DNA of 5,123 bases from NCBI GenBank assembly GCA_026984555.1, contig JALSRY010000058.1, positions 1-5,123 of the forward strand, in the 5' to 3' direction. Positions 1 to 5,123 of this stretch are shown here, one piece after another. Source of the DNA: Phycisphaerae bacterium (lineage in GTDB: Bacteria; Planctomycetota; Phycisphaerae; UBA1845; Fen-1342). Below the pieces are notes generated by a model that saw only the letters and a list, made by a program, of their open reading frames with translations, searched no databases and had not been told where the DNA came from. The stretch's first letter is position 1. Every line of letters starts with the position of its first letter. Made by a program: the position numbers and the translations under genes.

Positions 1-1057
1 AGTTGTGTCCGACCTCGTGAGCGGTCAGACCGACGCGGTTGGTCATGTTGCTGGTGAAACGCGACTGTGACAGCCCGTAGCCGTTGCTGCTGTTGCAAAT
101 CACCGCGAGCCAGGCCACGCCGATCACGGAACCGTCGAGGTTCTTGCCGGTCATGAGGTGCGCGACGTCGCGATGGATCGACCCCTGGTGGTTGTTCCAT
201 TCGCTGCGAAACTCGTTGAGCAGCGTGCCCGCATCAGTCGCAGTGTAGGGGTCGGGCTCGGAGGTACGCACCAGCGTCGTGGTCAGGTCATAGACGATAT
301 CGGTGTCGCGGTTGTAGATGACCTCCATCGAGTTGAGCACGTTCTCGATGTCGGTCTGCGTCGCGGAAACCGAGCTGCCGTTGCGCTGATAAAACTCCAC
401 ATCGGCATCGAACGCGATTTCGCACGTCATCGGGCAGGTGTCGCGCGTCCCGTAGCCACCACCCGAATCGGTCGCATCCTTGTATCCCTGCTCCTGCCCG
501 TCGATCGGATCGAGCAAGTCCGTACCACATACACCCGCAATCGGGCGATTGTCCGATTGGCGATACACGACGTGCGTGCGCGGGTCGGCCTCCGGCATCA
601 CGTCGGTCAACGGCTGCACGCCCCACACCGTGCCATCAGCGGCGATCAACGCCTCGATCTGACCGTGGAGCAGCGTCGCCGCCGCCCGGCTCTCGGGCAC
701 CTCGGCCAGTCCGCCCTGGTACGTTCGCACCGGCGGCGGCTCTACCTCGACCATGTCACCATCCGGCCCCGGCACCATCAGCCGAAAATCGGGACTGCGA
801 ACACTGTGGCGGTCGAGCACGAGTGTGAACTCGGTCCCGTCGAGCGTGATCGGCGTAATGATGGAGGCGGCCCCGTCCGCCGGGAGGTCGAGATCGACAA
901 GCTGATAATCGTTGACGTTGAGCCGGTTGCAGATCGTTTGGCTCAGCTCGTGGGCCTGTTGCCCGCTGGCCCAGGCCTGGGCGGTCAGCAGCGTGATACA
1001 GACCGCCGCCGCGACGCCGAGCCGCGTCCGTACCCATAGGGATTCGTGATTGCGCAT
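1..1057 (-). CDS. Secreted zinc metallopeptidase, M12B/reprolysin-like (N-terminal part, cut by window edge)
   Basis: This is a secreted or surface zinc-dependent endopeptidase; its substrate cannot be told from sequence. The start at 1057 has GGAGG four bases upstream. Residues 1-30 form a signal peptide: a short Arg-containing N-terminus, a hydrophobic core LGVAAAVCITLL, and a likely cut after AWA. Residues about 31-205 look like a propeptide region with a reprolysin-type layout. The catalytic domain starts near residue 211, just after a Cys pair (C208, C212). It contains RDVAHLMTGKNLDGSVIGVA at about 296-315, a stretch typical of bacterial reprolysin-like proteins. The frame ends with HEVGHN at 347-352, the first half of the metzincin motif HExxHxxGxxH; H347, E348 and H351 are visible and the third zinc ligand lies outside the window. 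The frame is open across all 352 codons. It is monocistronic as far as seen, with its own promoter-like site. The family assignment is strong, but the C-terminal domains are unseen. Confidence 0.9.
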   Translation of the reverse strand, partial: MRNHESLWVRTRLGVAAAVCITLLTAQAWASGQQAHELSQTICNRLNVNDYQLVDLDLPADGAASIITPITLDGTEFTLVLDRHSVRSPDFRLMVPGPDGDMVEVEPPPVRTYQGGLAEVPESRAAATLLHGQIEALIAADGTVWGVQPLTDVMPEADPRTHVVYRQSDNRPIAGVCGTDLLDPIDGQEQGYKDATDSGGGYGTRDTCPMTCEIAFDADVEFYQRNGSSVSATQTDIENVLNSMEVIYNRDTDIVYDLTTTLVRTSEPDPYTATDAGTLLNEFRSEWNNHQGSIHRDVAHLMTGKNLDGSVIGVAWLAVICNSSNGYGLSQSRFTSNMTNRVGLTAHEVGHN

Positions 1058-1061
1058 TTTG

Positions 1062-1066
1062 CCTCC
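1062..1066 (-). promoter_or_regulatory. Ribosome binding site of the metallopeptidase gene
   Basis: GGAGG on the minus strand lies four bases before the ATG at 1057. It fixes the start, which also gives a complete signal peptide. Confidence 0.75.
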
Positions 1067-1140
1067 AAGATGGTTCCAAAAGAATGTGTCGTGTCCGATG
1101 AGCCGCTGAGATGCTTTCAGCGTATAGCTCCCTCGCTGTC

Positions 1141-1146
1141 ATTATA
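1141..1146 (-). promoter_or_regulatory. -10 box candidate for the metallopeptidase gene
   Basis: A perfect TATAAT on the minus strand would start transcription near 1133, giving a leader of about 75 bases. No good -35 box is seen at 16-18 bases; CTGCCG at 19 bases matches only three of six positions. A second weaker minus-strand candidate, TTGCGC-17-TATTAT, lies at 1220-1248. In GC-rich DNA a perfect -10 box is notable, but sigma-factor preferences in this organism are unknown. Confidence 0.4.
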
Positions 1147-1195
1147 GACGCACGAGCGAGCCGATTCGGCAGAAAAAGCAGGGAAATGGGGCGAA

Positions 1196-1224
1196 TTCAC
1201 CAAGATGCCAAAACGTCCTATAAT
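1196..1224 (+). promoter_or_regulatory. Plus-strand promoter candidate facing right
   Basis: TTCACC (1196-1201) and TATAAT (1219-1224) are separated by exactly 17 bases, matching four of six and six of six sigma70 consensus positions. Transcription would start near 1231 and run into the hairpin at 1253-1281, then antisense to the small Cys-protein gene. No convincing plus-strand gene lies downstream. It may drive a short RNA, or it may be chance in an AT-richer spacer; part of the box also reads as a weak minus-strand -10 box. Confidence 0.35.
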
Positions 1225-1252
1225 ACACATGGTACAGTGCGTGCGCAATAAC

Positions 1253-1281
1253 ACGGCGTCAGCCATCCCTGCTGACGCCGT
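1253..1281 (-). terminator. Strong hairpin, likely terminator of the small Cys-protein gene
   Basis: A perfect 11-bp inverted repeat (ACGGCGTCAGC paired with GCTGACGCCGT) encloses a 7-base loop. It lies 64 bases past the stop at 1346. On the minus strand it is followed by GTTATT rather than a proper T run, so it is not a classical intrinsic terminator. It could instead stabilise a 3' end, or act on the plus-strand transcript from the promoter candidate at 1196-1224. The hairpin is seen directly; the terminator role is inferred. Confidence 0.5.
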
Positions 1282-1345
1282 ACTCGCCGGGCTCCCCAAA
1301 CACGGCCGACTGGCGAGGCGACGGCCGCGCGAATCGCGGGTGGTG

Positions 1346-1723
1346 TCAGGTCTGCACGTACCGCTCCTGGAACGCTCGATACGCCGGACATTTCTCCGGG
1401 TCCGAACAGCACACGTCGCGGATGTACTCGTAGAACACCACCGGATTTTCCCCTATGTCTTTGCGCAGATGGCACTTAAGGGCGATGCGCGGCGGGGTGG
1501 TCCCCGACCCGGTCAGCAGCGACCGCAAGAACACCTGGTTGCGCCCCGCGGGGCACTTCATCTCCGCGTTGAGTTTCTTCTCCAATTCGGTCAGGTTCGC
1601 CCGCAGCTCCTCGACGGTCAGGGGCGGACCAAACTCCTCCTGAACGCGCGACGGTTTCCGCTTCGTCGCGCGCGGCGGCGAGCCGTCTTTGTGACGCCGC
1701 TTTCGCAGGGACAACGAGAACAT
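1346..1723 (-). CDS. Small Cys-containing protein of unknown function (125 aa)
   Basis: I do not recognise this family. The gene looks real: GGAGG sits seven bases before the ATG, and the protein has a structured, non-random composition unlike the Arg/Pro-rich frames that overlap it. Residues 1-26 form a basic tail rich in Arg and Lys (RKRRHK, then RATKRK). Residues about 36-54 should form an amphipathic, possibly coiled-coil helix rich in Glu, Leu and Lys. The C-terminal half has five cysteines: C57 (CPAG), C84 (KCHLR), C105-C106 (VCCSDPEK) and C112 (CPAYR). The last three lie close together and could bind zinc or an iron-sulfur cluster with C57 or C84. No signal peptide or membrane span is seen, so it is probably cytoplasmic. 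The basic tail would fit nucleic-acid binding, but that is only a guess. Two palindromes 20-45 bases upstream may regulate it. Confidence 0.75.
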   Translation of the reverse strand: MFSLSLRKRRHKDGSPPRATKRKPSRVQEEFGPPLTVEELRANLTELEKKLNAEMKCPAGRNQVFLRSLLTGSGTTPPRIALKCHLRKDIGENPVVFYEYIRDVCCSDPEKCPAYRAFQERYVQT

Positions 1724-1730
1724 TCTGATA

Positions 1731-1735
1731 CCTCC
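1731..1735 (-). promoter_or_regulatory. Ribosome binding site of the small Cys-protein gene
   Basis: GGAGG, extended to GGAGGT, lies seven bases before the ATG at 1723 on the minus strand. It is the main evidence that this short frame is translated. Confidence 0.75.
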
Positions 1736-1742
1736 AATAGGA

Positions 1743-1768
1743 CATACGTATGAGAACCTATAAGTTCT
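1743..1768. promoter_or_regulatory. Two abutting palindromes upstream of the small Cys-protein gene (operator candidate)
   Basis: CATACGTATG at 1743-1752 is a perfect 10-bp palindrome. Immediately next to it, 1753-1768 reads AGAACCTATAAGTTCT: perfect 5-bp arms around six bases, with a TATA centre. They lie 20-45 bases before the ATG at 1723, in an AT-richer patch where the minus-strand promoter should be. Only weak -10-like words are seen (TATAGG, TATGTC). The arms resemble GAAC/GTTC half-sites, but the 6-base gap differs from the 4-base gap of Gram-positive LexA boxes, so no regulator is named. Confidence 0.35.
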
Positions 1769-1773
1769 AACCG

Positions 1774-2089
1774 ATGAGCCAGAAAAACATTGCAGAAAAC
1801 GATCGGCTCACGGAAGATCCACAATCGGTTGCCTGGGCCTCGCTCGTAACCGCGCACGACGCGGCGCGACAAAAAAGCCGACGACGCCGACCACCGTTTC
1901 GCCAAGAGCACCGGCGGTCGCGGTCCCCGACTTCCTTGTCGGCCCCGGTTGCCGGTCTGAGGCCACCGGCACACGGCGCCTCACGAAACCTCCGACCGGC
2001 GCATCCAACGTCTACACGCCGCCGACGGCCTCGCTCCCCAACCCAAGATTAGGGAGAACCAAGTGTCCATCATACCACGCCAGGTGGCC
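1774..2089. other. Spacer without a convincing gene
   Basis: Frames are open here on both strands, but none has a ribosome binding site and all turn Arg/Pro-rich. The best is a plus-strand frame from an ATG at 1774. Its first 35 residues look protein-like (MSQKNIAENDRLTEDPQSVA at the start), then composition degrades after an A6 run at 1871-1876. In another plus frame, protein-like sequence (KKADDADHRFAKSTGG) continues from there to a stop at 1958-1960. This could be an eroded or frameshifted small gene, or chance. I see no repeats or RNA gene. Confidence 0.4.
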
Positions 2090-2114
2090 AAAACCAGCGC
2101 ATCGCCGCGCTGAT
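2090..2114 (-). terminator. Probable intrinsic terminator of galE
   Basis: On the minus strand ATCAGCGC and GCGCTGGT form an 8-bp stem with one G-T pair around a 6-base loop. The stem runs directly into TTTT (two of these bases depend on how the last pair is drawn). It starts 43 bases past the galE stop. The T run is short, but the position and direction fit; the wobble pair works only on the minus-strand transcript. Confidence 0.5.
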
Positions 2115-2157
2115 GCGGGAGGAAGGGCGGACCTCACCCGGGACGGGACGATGCGGC

Positions 2158-3144
2158 TCAGGCGGATGCAAACCCCTCGGGGTGGGCTTGATGCCACCGC
2201 CAGGCGGTGGCGATGATCTGCTCGATGTCCGTATACGCGGGCTTCCAACCGTATTGCGACTGCAATTTATCGGAACATGCCCACAGCTCCGGCGGATCGC
2301 CCGGCCGGCGATCGACGGCTTCGGCAGGGATATCGTGACCGGTTACGCGACGCGCCGCCTCGATGATCTCCCGAACACTCGTACCCCGCCCCGTACCCAC
2401 GTTATACGCCTCGGCGTGCCCTTCACGAAGTTGCTCGATCGCCAGCAGGTGTGCTTCGGCGAGGTCTTCCACGTGAATGTAATCGCGCACGCACGTGCCG
2501 TCGGGGGTCGGGTAGTCGCTGCCGAAAATCTTGATCGACGCCCGTTTTCCCAGCGCGACATGGAGTACGAGGGGAATCAGGTGGATCTCGGGATCGTGGT
2601 CTTCGCCGATGCTGCCATCGGACGCAGCCCCAGACGCGTTGAAGTAGCGCAGGGCGACGGACCCGAGACCCCACGCAGTTGCAGAGTCACGCAACATCCA
2701 CTCGACCGCCAGTTTTGTCGCACCGTAGGGATTGATCGGGTTTTTCGGCAAGTCTTCGGTAATCGGTAGCCGCTCGGGCTCGCCGTAGACCGCGCACGTA
2801 CTGCTGAACACCATGCGCCGAACGCCCGCGTCGCGGAGGGCCTCCAGCAGGTTGACGGTGTTGGCGACGTTGTTTCGATAGTATTTGAGCGGCTCGTGGA
2901 CGGATTCACCGACATTGAGAAACGCCGCGAAATGCATGGCGGCGTCGAAGCCCGCATCAAGCGCGAGGCGCAGTGCGTCCCGATCGGCCAGGTCGCCTTG
3001 CACAAAACGCGCGGCGGGATCAACCGCCTCGCGATGCCCGAACACGAGGCTGTCGTAAACGGTTACGGCATGCCCGGCGGCGACGAGCCGCTTTACGCAA
3101 TGGCTGCCAACATACCCCGCGCCACCCGAAACAAAGATTCGCAT
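2158..3144 (-). CDS. galE: UDP-glucose 4-epimerase GalE (328 aa)
   Basis: GalE interconverts UDP-glucose and UDP-galactose in the cytoplasm using tightly bound NAD; it is an extended short-chain dehydrogenase. The NAD-binding fold begins at once with GGAGYVG (7-13), followed by D31 after the second strand and D51 in GDL. FAAFLNVGES (72-81) is the usual GalE stretch. The active site is seen as SSTCAVYG (114-121, T116) with Y140 and K144 in YGATK. RYFNASGA (166-173), FGSDYPTPDGTCVRDYIHVE and NVGTGRGTS define the substrate-binding half. The length matches the 328-340 residues usual for the family. The start at 3144 is chosen because GGGAGG lies eight bases upstream and the fold starts at residue 3; the frame is open further upstream but that part is not protein-like. 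The residue aligned with E. coli Tyr299 is Leu287, so UDP-GlcNAc epimerase activity is possible. No galT or galK is nearby; the GT-C gene upstream suggests glycan synthesis rather than galactose use. Confidence 0.96.
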   Translation of the reverse strand: MRIFVSGGAGYVGSHCVKRLVAAGHAVTVYDSLVFGHREAVDPAARFVQGDLADRDALRLALDAGFDAAMHFAAFLNVGESVHEPLKYYRNNVANTVNLLEALRDAGVRRMVFSSTCAVYGEPERLPITEDLPKNPINPYGATKLAVEWMLRDSATAWGLGSVALRYFNASGAASDGSIGEDHDPEIHLIPLVLHVALGKRASIKIFGSDYPTPDGTCVRDYIHVEDLAEAHLLAIEQLREGHAEAYNVGTGRGTSVREIIEAARRVTGHDIPAEAVDRRPGDPPELWACSDKLQSQYGWKPAYTDIEQIIATAWRWHQAHPEGFASA

Positions 3145-3152
3145 GAGCCCAA

Positions 3153-3158
3153 CCTCCC
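3153..3158 (-). promoter_or_regulatory. Ribosome binding site of galE
   Basis: GGGAGG on the minus strand lies eight bases before the ATG at 3144. It decides this start over upstream in-frame ATGs reaching as far as 3336, which would overlap the neighbouring gene. Confidence 0.75.
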
Positions 3159-3200
3159 ACAGCGCCTCCCTCGCGGCGCGCATTGTCATGACCAGTTGGC

Positions 3201-3206
3201 ATTGTA
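3201..3206 (-). promoter_or_regulatory. -10 box candidate for galE
   Basis: TACAAT (five of six consensus positions) lies on the minus strand in the 136-base gap before galE. Transcription would start near 3194, about 50 bases before the ATG. The -35 region (ATGGGA at 17 bases) is poor. It suggests galE may be transcribed on its own as well as from the upstream gene. Confidence 0.3.
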
Positions 3207-3280
3207 CACGGTCGGTCTCCGATTCCCATGTCCGCTTACTGCGTCCCCTCTTTGGCTGGACAGGTCTCGAGCCGGGGCAG

Positions 3281-4552
3281 TCAGTCCAACCACGCGGTGT
3301 ACCACCACACCACACCCCAGGCGTTGATGAGCACACCCGCGGCGATCCAGAAACGCATGGCTCGCGTCAGGCGCGAGCCGACAGCGGCCGCCAGCAGAAT
3401 CAGCAGCGGGATAATGAAGTCGAGCGAAAACCGATAGCCGAATTGACGCCAACCGGTGTTGTAGTACAGCAGCAAAGGCACCAGTGTCAGACCGACTGCC
3501 AGCCAGGCACCGCGGACCAGCGGGTCGCGCCGCCGACGAGCCCGAAAAACGTAGAACAACGCCGGCATCGTGAGAAAAATGCTCATGCCGCGGGCGTCGG
3601 GTACGGGAATGTGCAGATGGGGCGCCCAGGACGGCTCCTCCCAGCGCGGCGCCCCCATCAGCAATACGTGCAGATTGCGTGGAATGTGGCGAACGTGAAA
3701 CTGCCCGCGGACGAGATCCTCGCGGACCGCGGCGCTGACGTGCTGCGTCTCGTAACCGAAATCGAGCGGATTCCCGAACCGGGCCGCGTTGTAGCACGCA
3801 AGCCCCGCCACACTGAGAACCAGCGGCACCGCGCTGCGCGCCACCCATCCCCACAACCAGCCACGATCGATCGGCGAACCCGCATCGCGGCGAAGCTGGA
3901 TCGCAATGCCCAACAACAACGGCCACGTAAACAGCGCCGTCGGCCGACTCCACAGGGCTACCGCCAAGGCGCCGGAGACCGCGACCGGACCGCGGCCGCG
4001 AACCGCGAGGTAGACCGAAAACGCCGTAAGCAGAACCGTGCATACGTGCGCCACGTACCACACCGAGCCTTCCAGCGCGACCTGCCAGTGTACGCTGCCC
4101 AGCGCGAAAAACGCCACCAGCCAGCACCGGCCGCGAAAGTCCAGCGATATCCACCGGCGTTCCGCCAGCCCTTCCAGGATGGCCGCCACCAATGCCACAT
4201 TGATCGCCGCCCAATGAATCGAGAACGCAACCGTGTTCGTATGCGCCAACCCGAACAGCGCCACCCACGGCAACATCAGCACAGCAGCCAACGGAGGAAA
4301 TGGAACGTACCAGCGACCATCGTGGAGCGTGAGATCGCTCGTTCCCGGCGGATGGACCAGGTAAAGCCGGCCGTGGAGAAAGGCATCCGCGAGATTGTCG
4401 AAATAGCTCCAACGCCGGGCGTTCGTGTGTCCCGTCCCCCACACACAACCCGCGTACACCCCCAGCGCGATGACCCCCGCAATCAGCGGCCACGCACGCC
4501 GCACGCGTACCGCTACACGCAAACGATCGGCGACAGGTGGCGATTGGTTCAT
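3281..4552 (-). CDS. Multi-span membrane protein, probable GT-C-type glycosyltransferase (about 423 aa)
   Basis: It probably transfers a sugar from a polyprenyl-phosphate donor at the outer face of the cytoplasmic membrane, as GT39/RgtA-D-like proteins do; acceptor and sugar are unknown. There are about 10-12 hydrophobic spans, at roughly 21-39, 86-103, 110-128, 142-158, 165-184, 190-220 (one or two), 238-254, 322-338, 347-364, 376-392 and 399-418. The first outer loop has FDNLADAFLHGRLYLV (51-66); D52 is placed like the catalytic acid of GT-C enzymes. Further family-like stretches are GRWYVPFPPL (79-88), ARFGNPLDFGY (257-267) and GWRQFGYRFSLDF (367-379). The start at 4552 puts a short basic N-terminus before span one, but only a weak purine-rich RBS (ACGGAA) is seen. 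ATGs at 4621 and 4693 are in frame and would add 23 or 47 Gly/Arg-rich residues. It precedes galE in the same direction. The membrane nature is certain; the enzymatic role is inferred. Confidence 0.85.
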   Translation of the reverse strand: MNQSPPVADRLRVAVRVRRAWPLIAGVIALGVYAGCVWGTGHTNARRWSYFDNLADAFLHGRLYLVHPPGTSDLTLHDGRWYVPFPPLAAVLMLPWVALFGLAHTNTVAFSIHWAAINVALVAAILEGLAERRWISLDFRGRCWLVAFFALGSVHWQVALEGSVWYVAHVCTVLLTAFSVYLAVRGRGPVAVSGALAVALWSRPTALFTWPLLLGIAIQLRRDAGSPIDRGWLWGWVARSAVPLVLSVAGLACYNAARFGNPLDFGYETQHVSAAVREDLVRGQFHVRHIPRNLHVLLMGAPRWEEPSWAPHLHIPVPDARGMSIFLTMPALFYVFRARRRRDPLVRGAWLAVGLTLVPLLLYYNTGWRQFGYRFSLDFIIPLLILLAAAVGSRLTRAMRFWIAAGVLINAWGVVWWYTAWLD

Positions 4553-4693
4553 GGGCGGTTCCGTCTCATCGCGACCGGAACGCTCAACGCCGGCCCGATG
4601 CCGGCCACCGCCCGGCGGCATGTTCCCGGCGCCGAAAACATCACGGGACACCGATTCGCGCCCGGGCCGACCCCGGCCGACGAACGGCAGCAT

Positions 4694-5018
4694 GACGACA
4701 AACCAGCAGAGGCGTATCGTACCCAGCCGAATCCGTCAATACGATTCGCACCGCGTTGCGACCCCTACCCGGCGACCGGCAAGCGGCGCACACCCGGCGC
4801 GGGGCTGCGTTCGGGCGAACGCCGGGGCGTGCGCGGTCCGCGCTGGTACAGACTCCCGGCCCGTCGTTTCCTCAAACGACCGATACCGTCGAGCGCCCCC
4901 ACCACTTCGGCCTGCCGAATACGCGTAACTGCTGCGCTTTCCGTATGTTACGGCGAACAGGCGGCACGCGAACGGCGGCCGCGGGAACGGCCGCGCCGGT
5001 GCTGTCCTGAAAGCGTTG
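4694..5018. other. GC-rich spacer without a convincing gene
   Basis: Frames in this stretch are Arg/Pro/Thr-rich on both strands, lack ribosome binding sites and look like chance open frames in GC-rich DNA. Two hairpins are visible. GTCGTTT/AAACGAC with a 4-base loop lies at 4863-4880. An imperfect GC-rich one (CGGC and GGCC arms with a 2-base bulge) lies near 4973-4998 and could end a minus-strand gene stopping at 5019. Neither has a T run. Confidence 0.5.
4713..4739 (-). promoter_or_regulatory. Weak promoter candidate for the GT-C gene
   Basis: On the minus strand TTGACG (4734-4739, five of six consensus positions) is followed after 15 bases by GATACG (three of six). A TACGAT at 4716-4721 is closer to a -10 box but only 12 bases away. 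Transcription would start near 4706, leaving a leader of about 150 bases to the ATG at 4552, or almost none to the ATG at 4693. Confidence 0.2.
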
Positions 5019-5123
5019 TCACCGCCTGATCACCACACGCCGACGACGATGGGATTCGCCGATGGAGCGCGGCCGGTTCGTTTCCCAGGCAGTGACGCGG
5101 GCACGACGATTCACCGCGACAAA
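5019..5123 (-). CDS. Possible C-terminal end of a gene cut by the right window edge
   Basis: A minus-strand frame is open from the window edge to a TGA at 5019, encoding 34 residues that start FVAVNRRARVTAWETN and end VVIRR. About two thirds of its third codon positions are G or C, which is modest here. It is in line with the orientation of all other genes, and a GC-rich hairpin follows its stop. I do not recognise it. A competing plus-strand frame from an ATG at 5049 to the edge lacks a ribosome binding site and is equally short, so this call is weak. Confidence 0.25.
   Translation of the reverse strand, partial: FVAVNRRARVTAWETNRPRSIGESHRRRRVVIRR

Noticed and set aside
158..1039. Plus-strand open frame of 293 codons opposite the metallopeptidase
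   Set aside because: It is Arg/Val/His-rich and without a ribosome binding site. The minus strand carries a signal peptide, catalytic-domain motifs and HEVGH over the same bases.
1871..1877. A_AAA_AAG-type slippery heptamer suggesting programmed frameshifting
   Set aside because: The heptamer is not in the reading frame that starts at 1774, so a -1 slip would not join the two protein-like stretches. No translated gene is established here.
2193..2211. 19-base near-perfect palindrome with 9-bp arms inside galE
   Set aside because: It encodes the ordinary C-terminal residues ATAWRW and follows from Ala, Thr and Trp codons in GC-rich DNA. It is 3' of the catalytic region and not next to the stop, so a regulatory role is not needed.
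3359..3379. Perfect 8-bp inverted repeat with a 5-base loop near the end of the GT-C gene
   Set aside because: It lies within codons for a Ser-Arg-Leu-Thr-Arg stretch between two membrane spans, is followed by coding sequence for the last span and has no T run.
3186..4493. Minus-strand open frame of 435 codons overlapping the GT-C gene in another frame
   Set aside because: It is Gly/Arg/Ser-rich with no membrane spans or motifs, a shadow of the real frame.
3143..5029. Very long plus-strand open frame (628 codons) opposite the GT-C gene
   Set aside because: It is Arg/Pro/His/Gln-rich throughout, has no fold-like pattern or ribosome binding site, and lies antisense to a membrane gene with clear hydrophobic spans. 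Long antisense frames are common opposite GC-rich genes.

Overview
This 5.1-kb window is GC-rich. Every gene I can support lies on the minus strand, so transcription runs from right to left. The organism is a bacterium, probably a Planctomycetota member or a similar GC-rich environmental lineage. That is an inference from three things: the type of secreted reprolysin-like metallopeptidase, the clear GGAGG-type ribosome binding sites, and the kind of multi-span GT-C membrane protein next to a galE. No rRNA, tRNA or marker gene is present to prove it.

Layout in transcription order, right to left. At the right edge (5019-5123) an open minus-strand frame may be the last 34 codons of a gene cut by the window; this is weak. 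Next is about 325-465 bases without a convincing gene, depending on where the following gene starts. A membrane protein of about 423 residues follows (3281-4552). It has a dozen or so hydrophobic segments and looks like a GT-C-type glycosyltransferase. After 136 bases comes galE (2158-3144), a full-length UDP-glucose/UDP-galactose 4-epimerase with all its hallmark motifs. A hairpin with a short T run about 45 bases past its stop is a likely terminator. About 370 bases without a convincing gene follow. A small cysteine-containing protein of unknown function (1346-1723) then has a strong ribosome binding site and two abutting palindromes just upstream. Past its stop is a perfect 11-bp hairpin. 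The left end (1-1057) holds the first 352 codons of a secreted zinc metallopeptidase (M12B/reprolysin-like), cut by the window inside its zinc-binding motif.

How the parts fit: galE and the GT-C protein plausibly act together in cell-surface or extracellular glycan synthesis. GalE would supply UDP-hexose precursors, and the GT-C protein would move a lipid-linked sugar in the membrane. The separate promoter-like sites, the hairpins and the gaps suggest mostly separate transcription units. I see no sign of a new defence, mobile or CRISPR system. The most open questions are the small Cys protein with its possible operator, and a plus-strand promoter followed by a strong hairpin that could make a short RNA.
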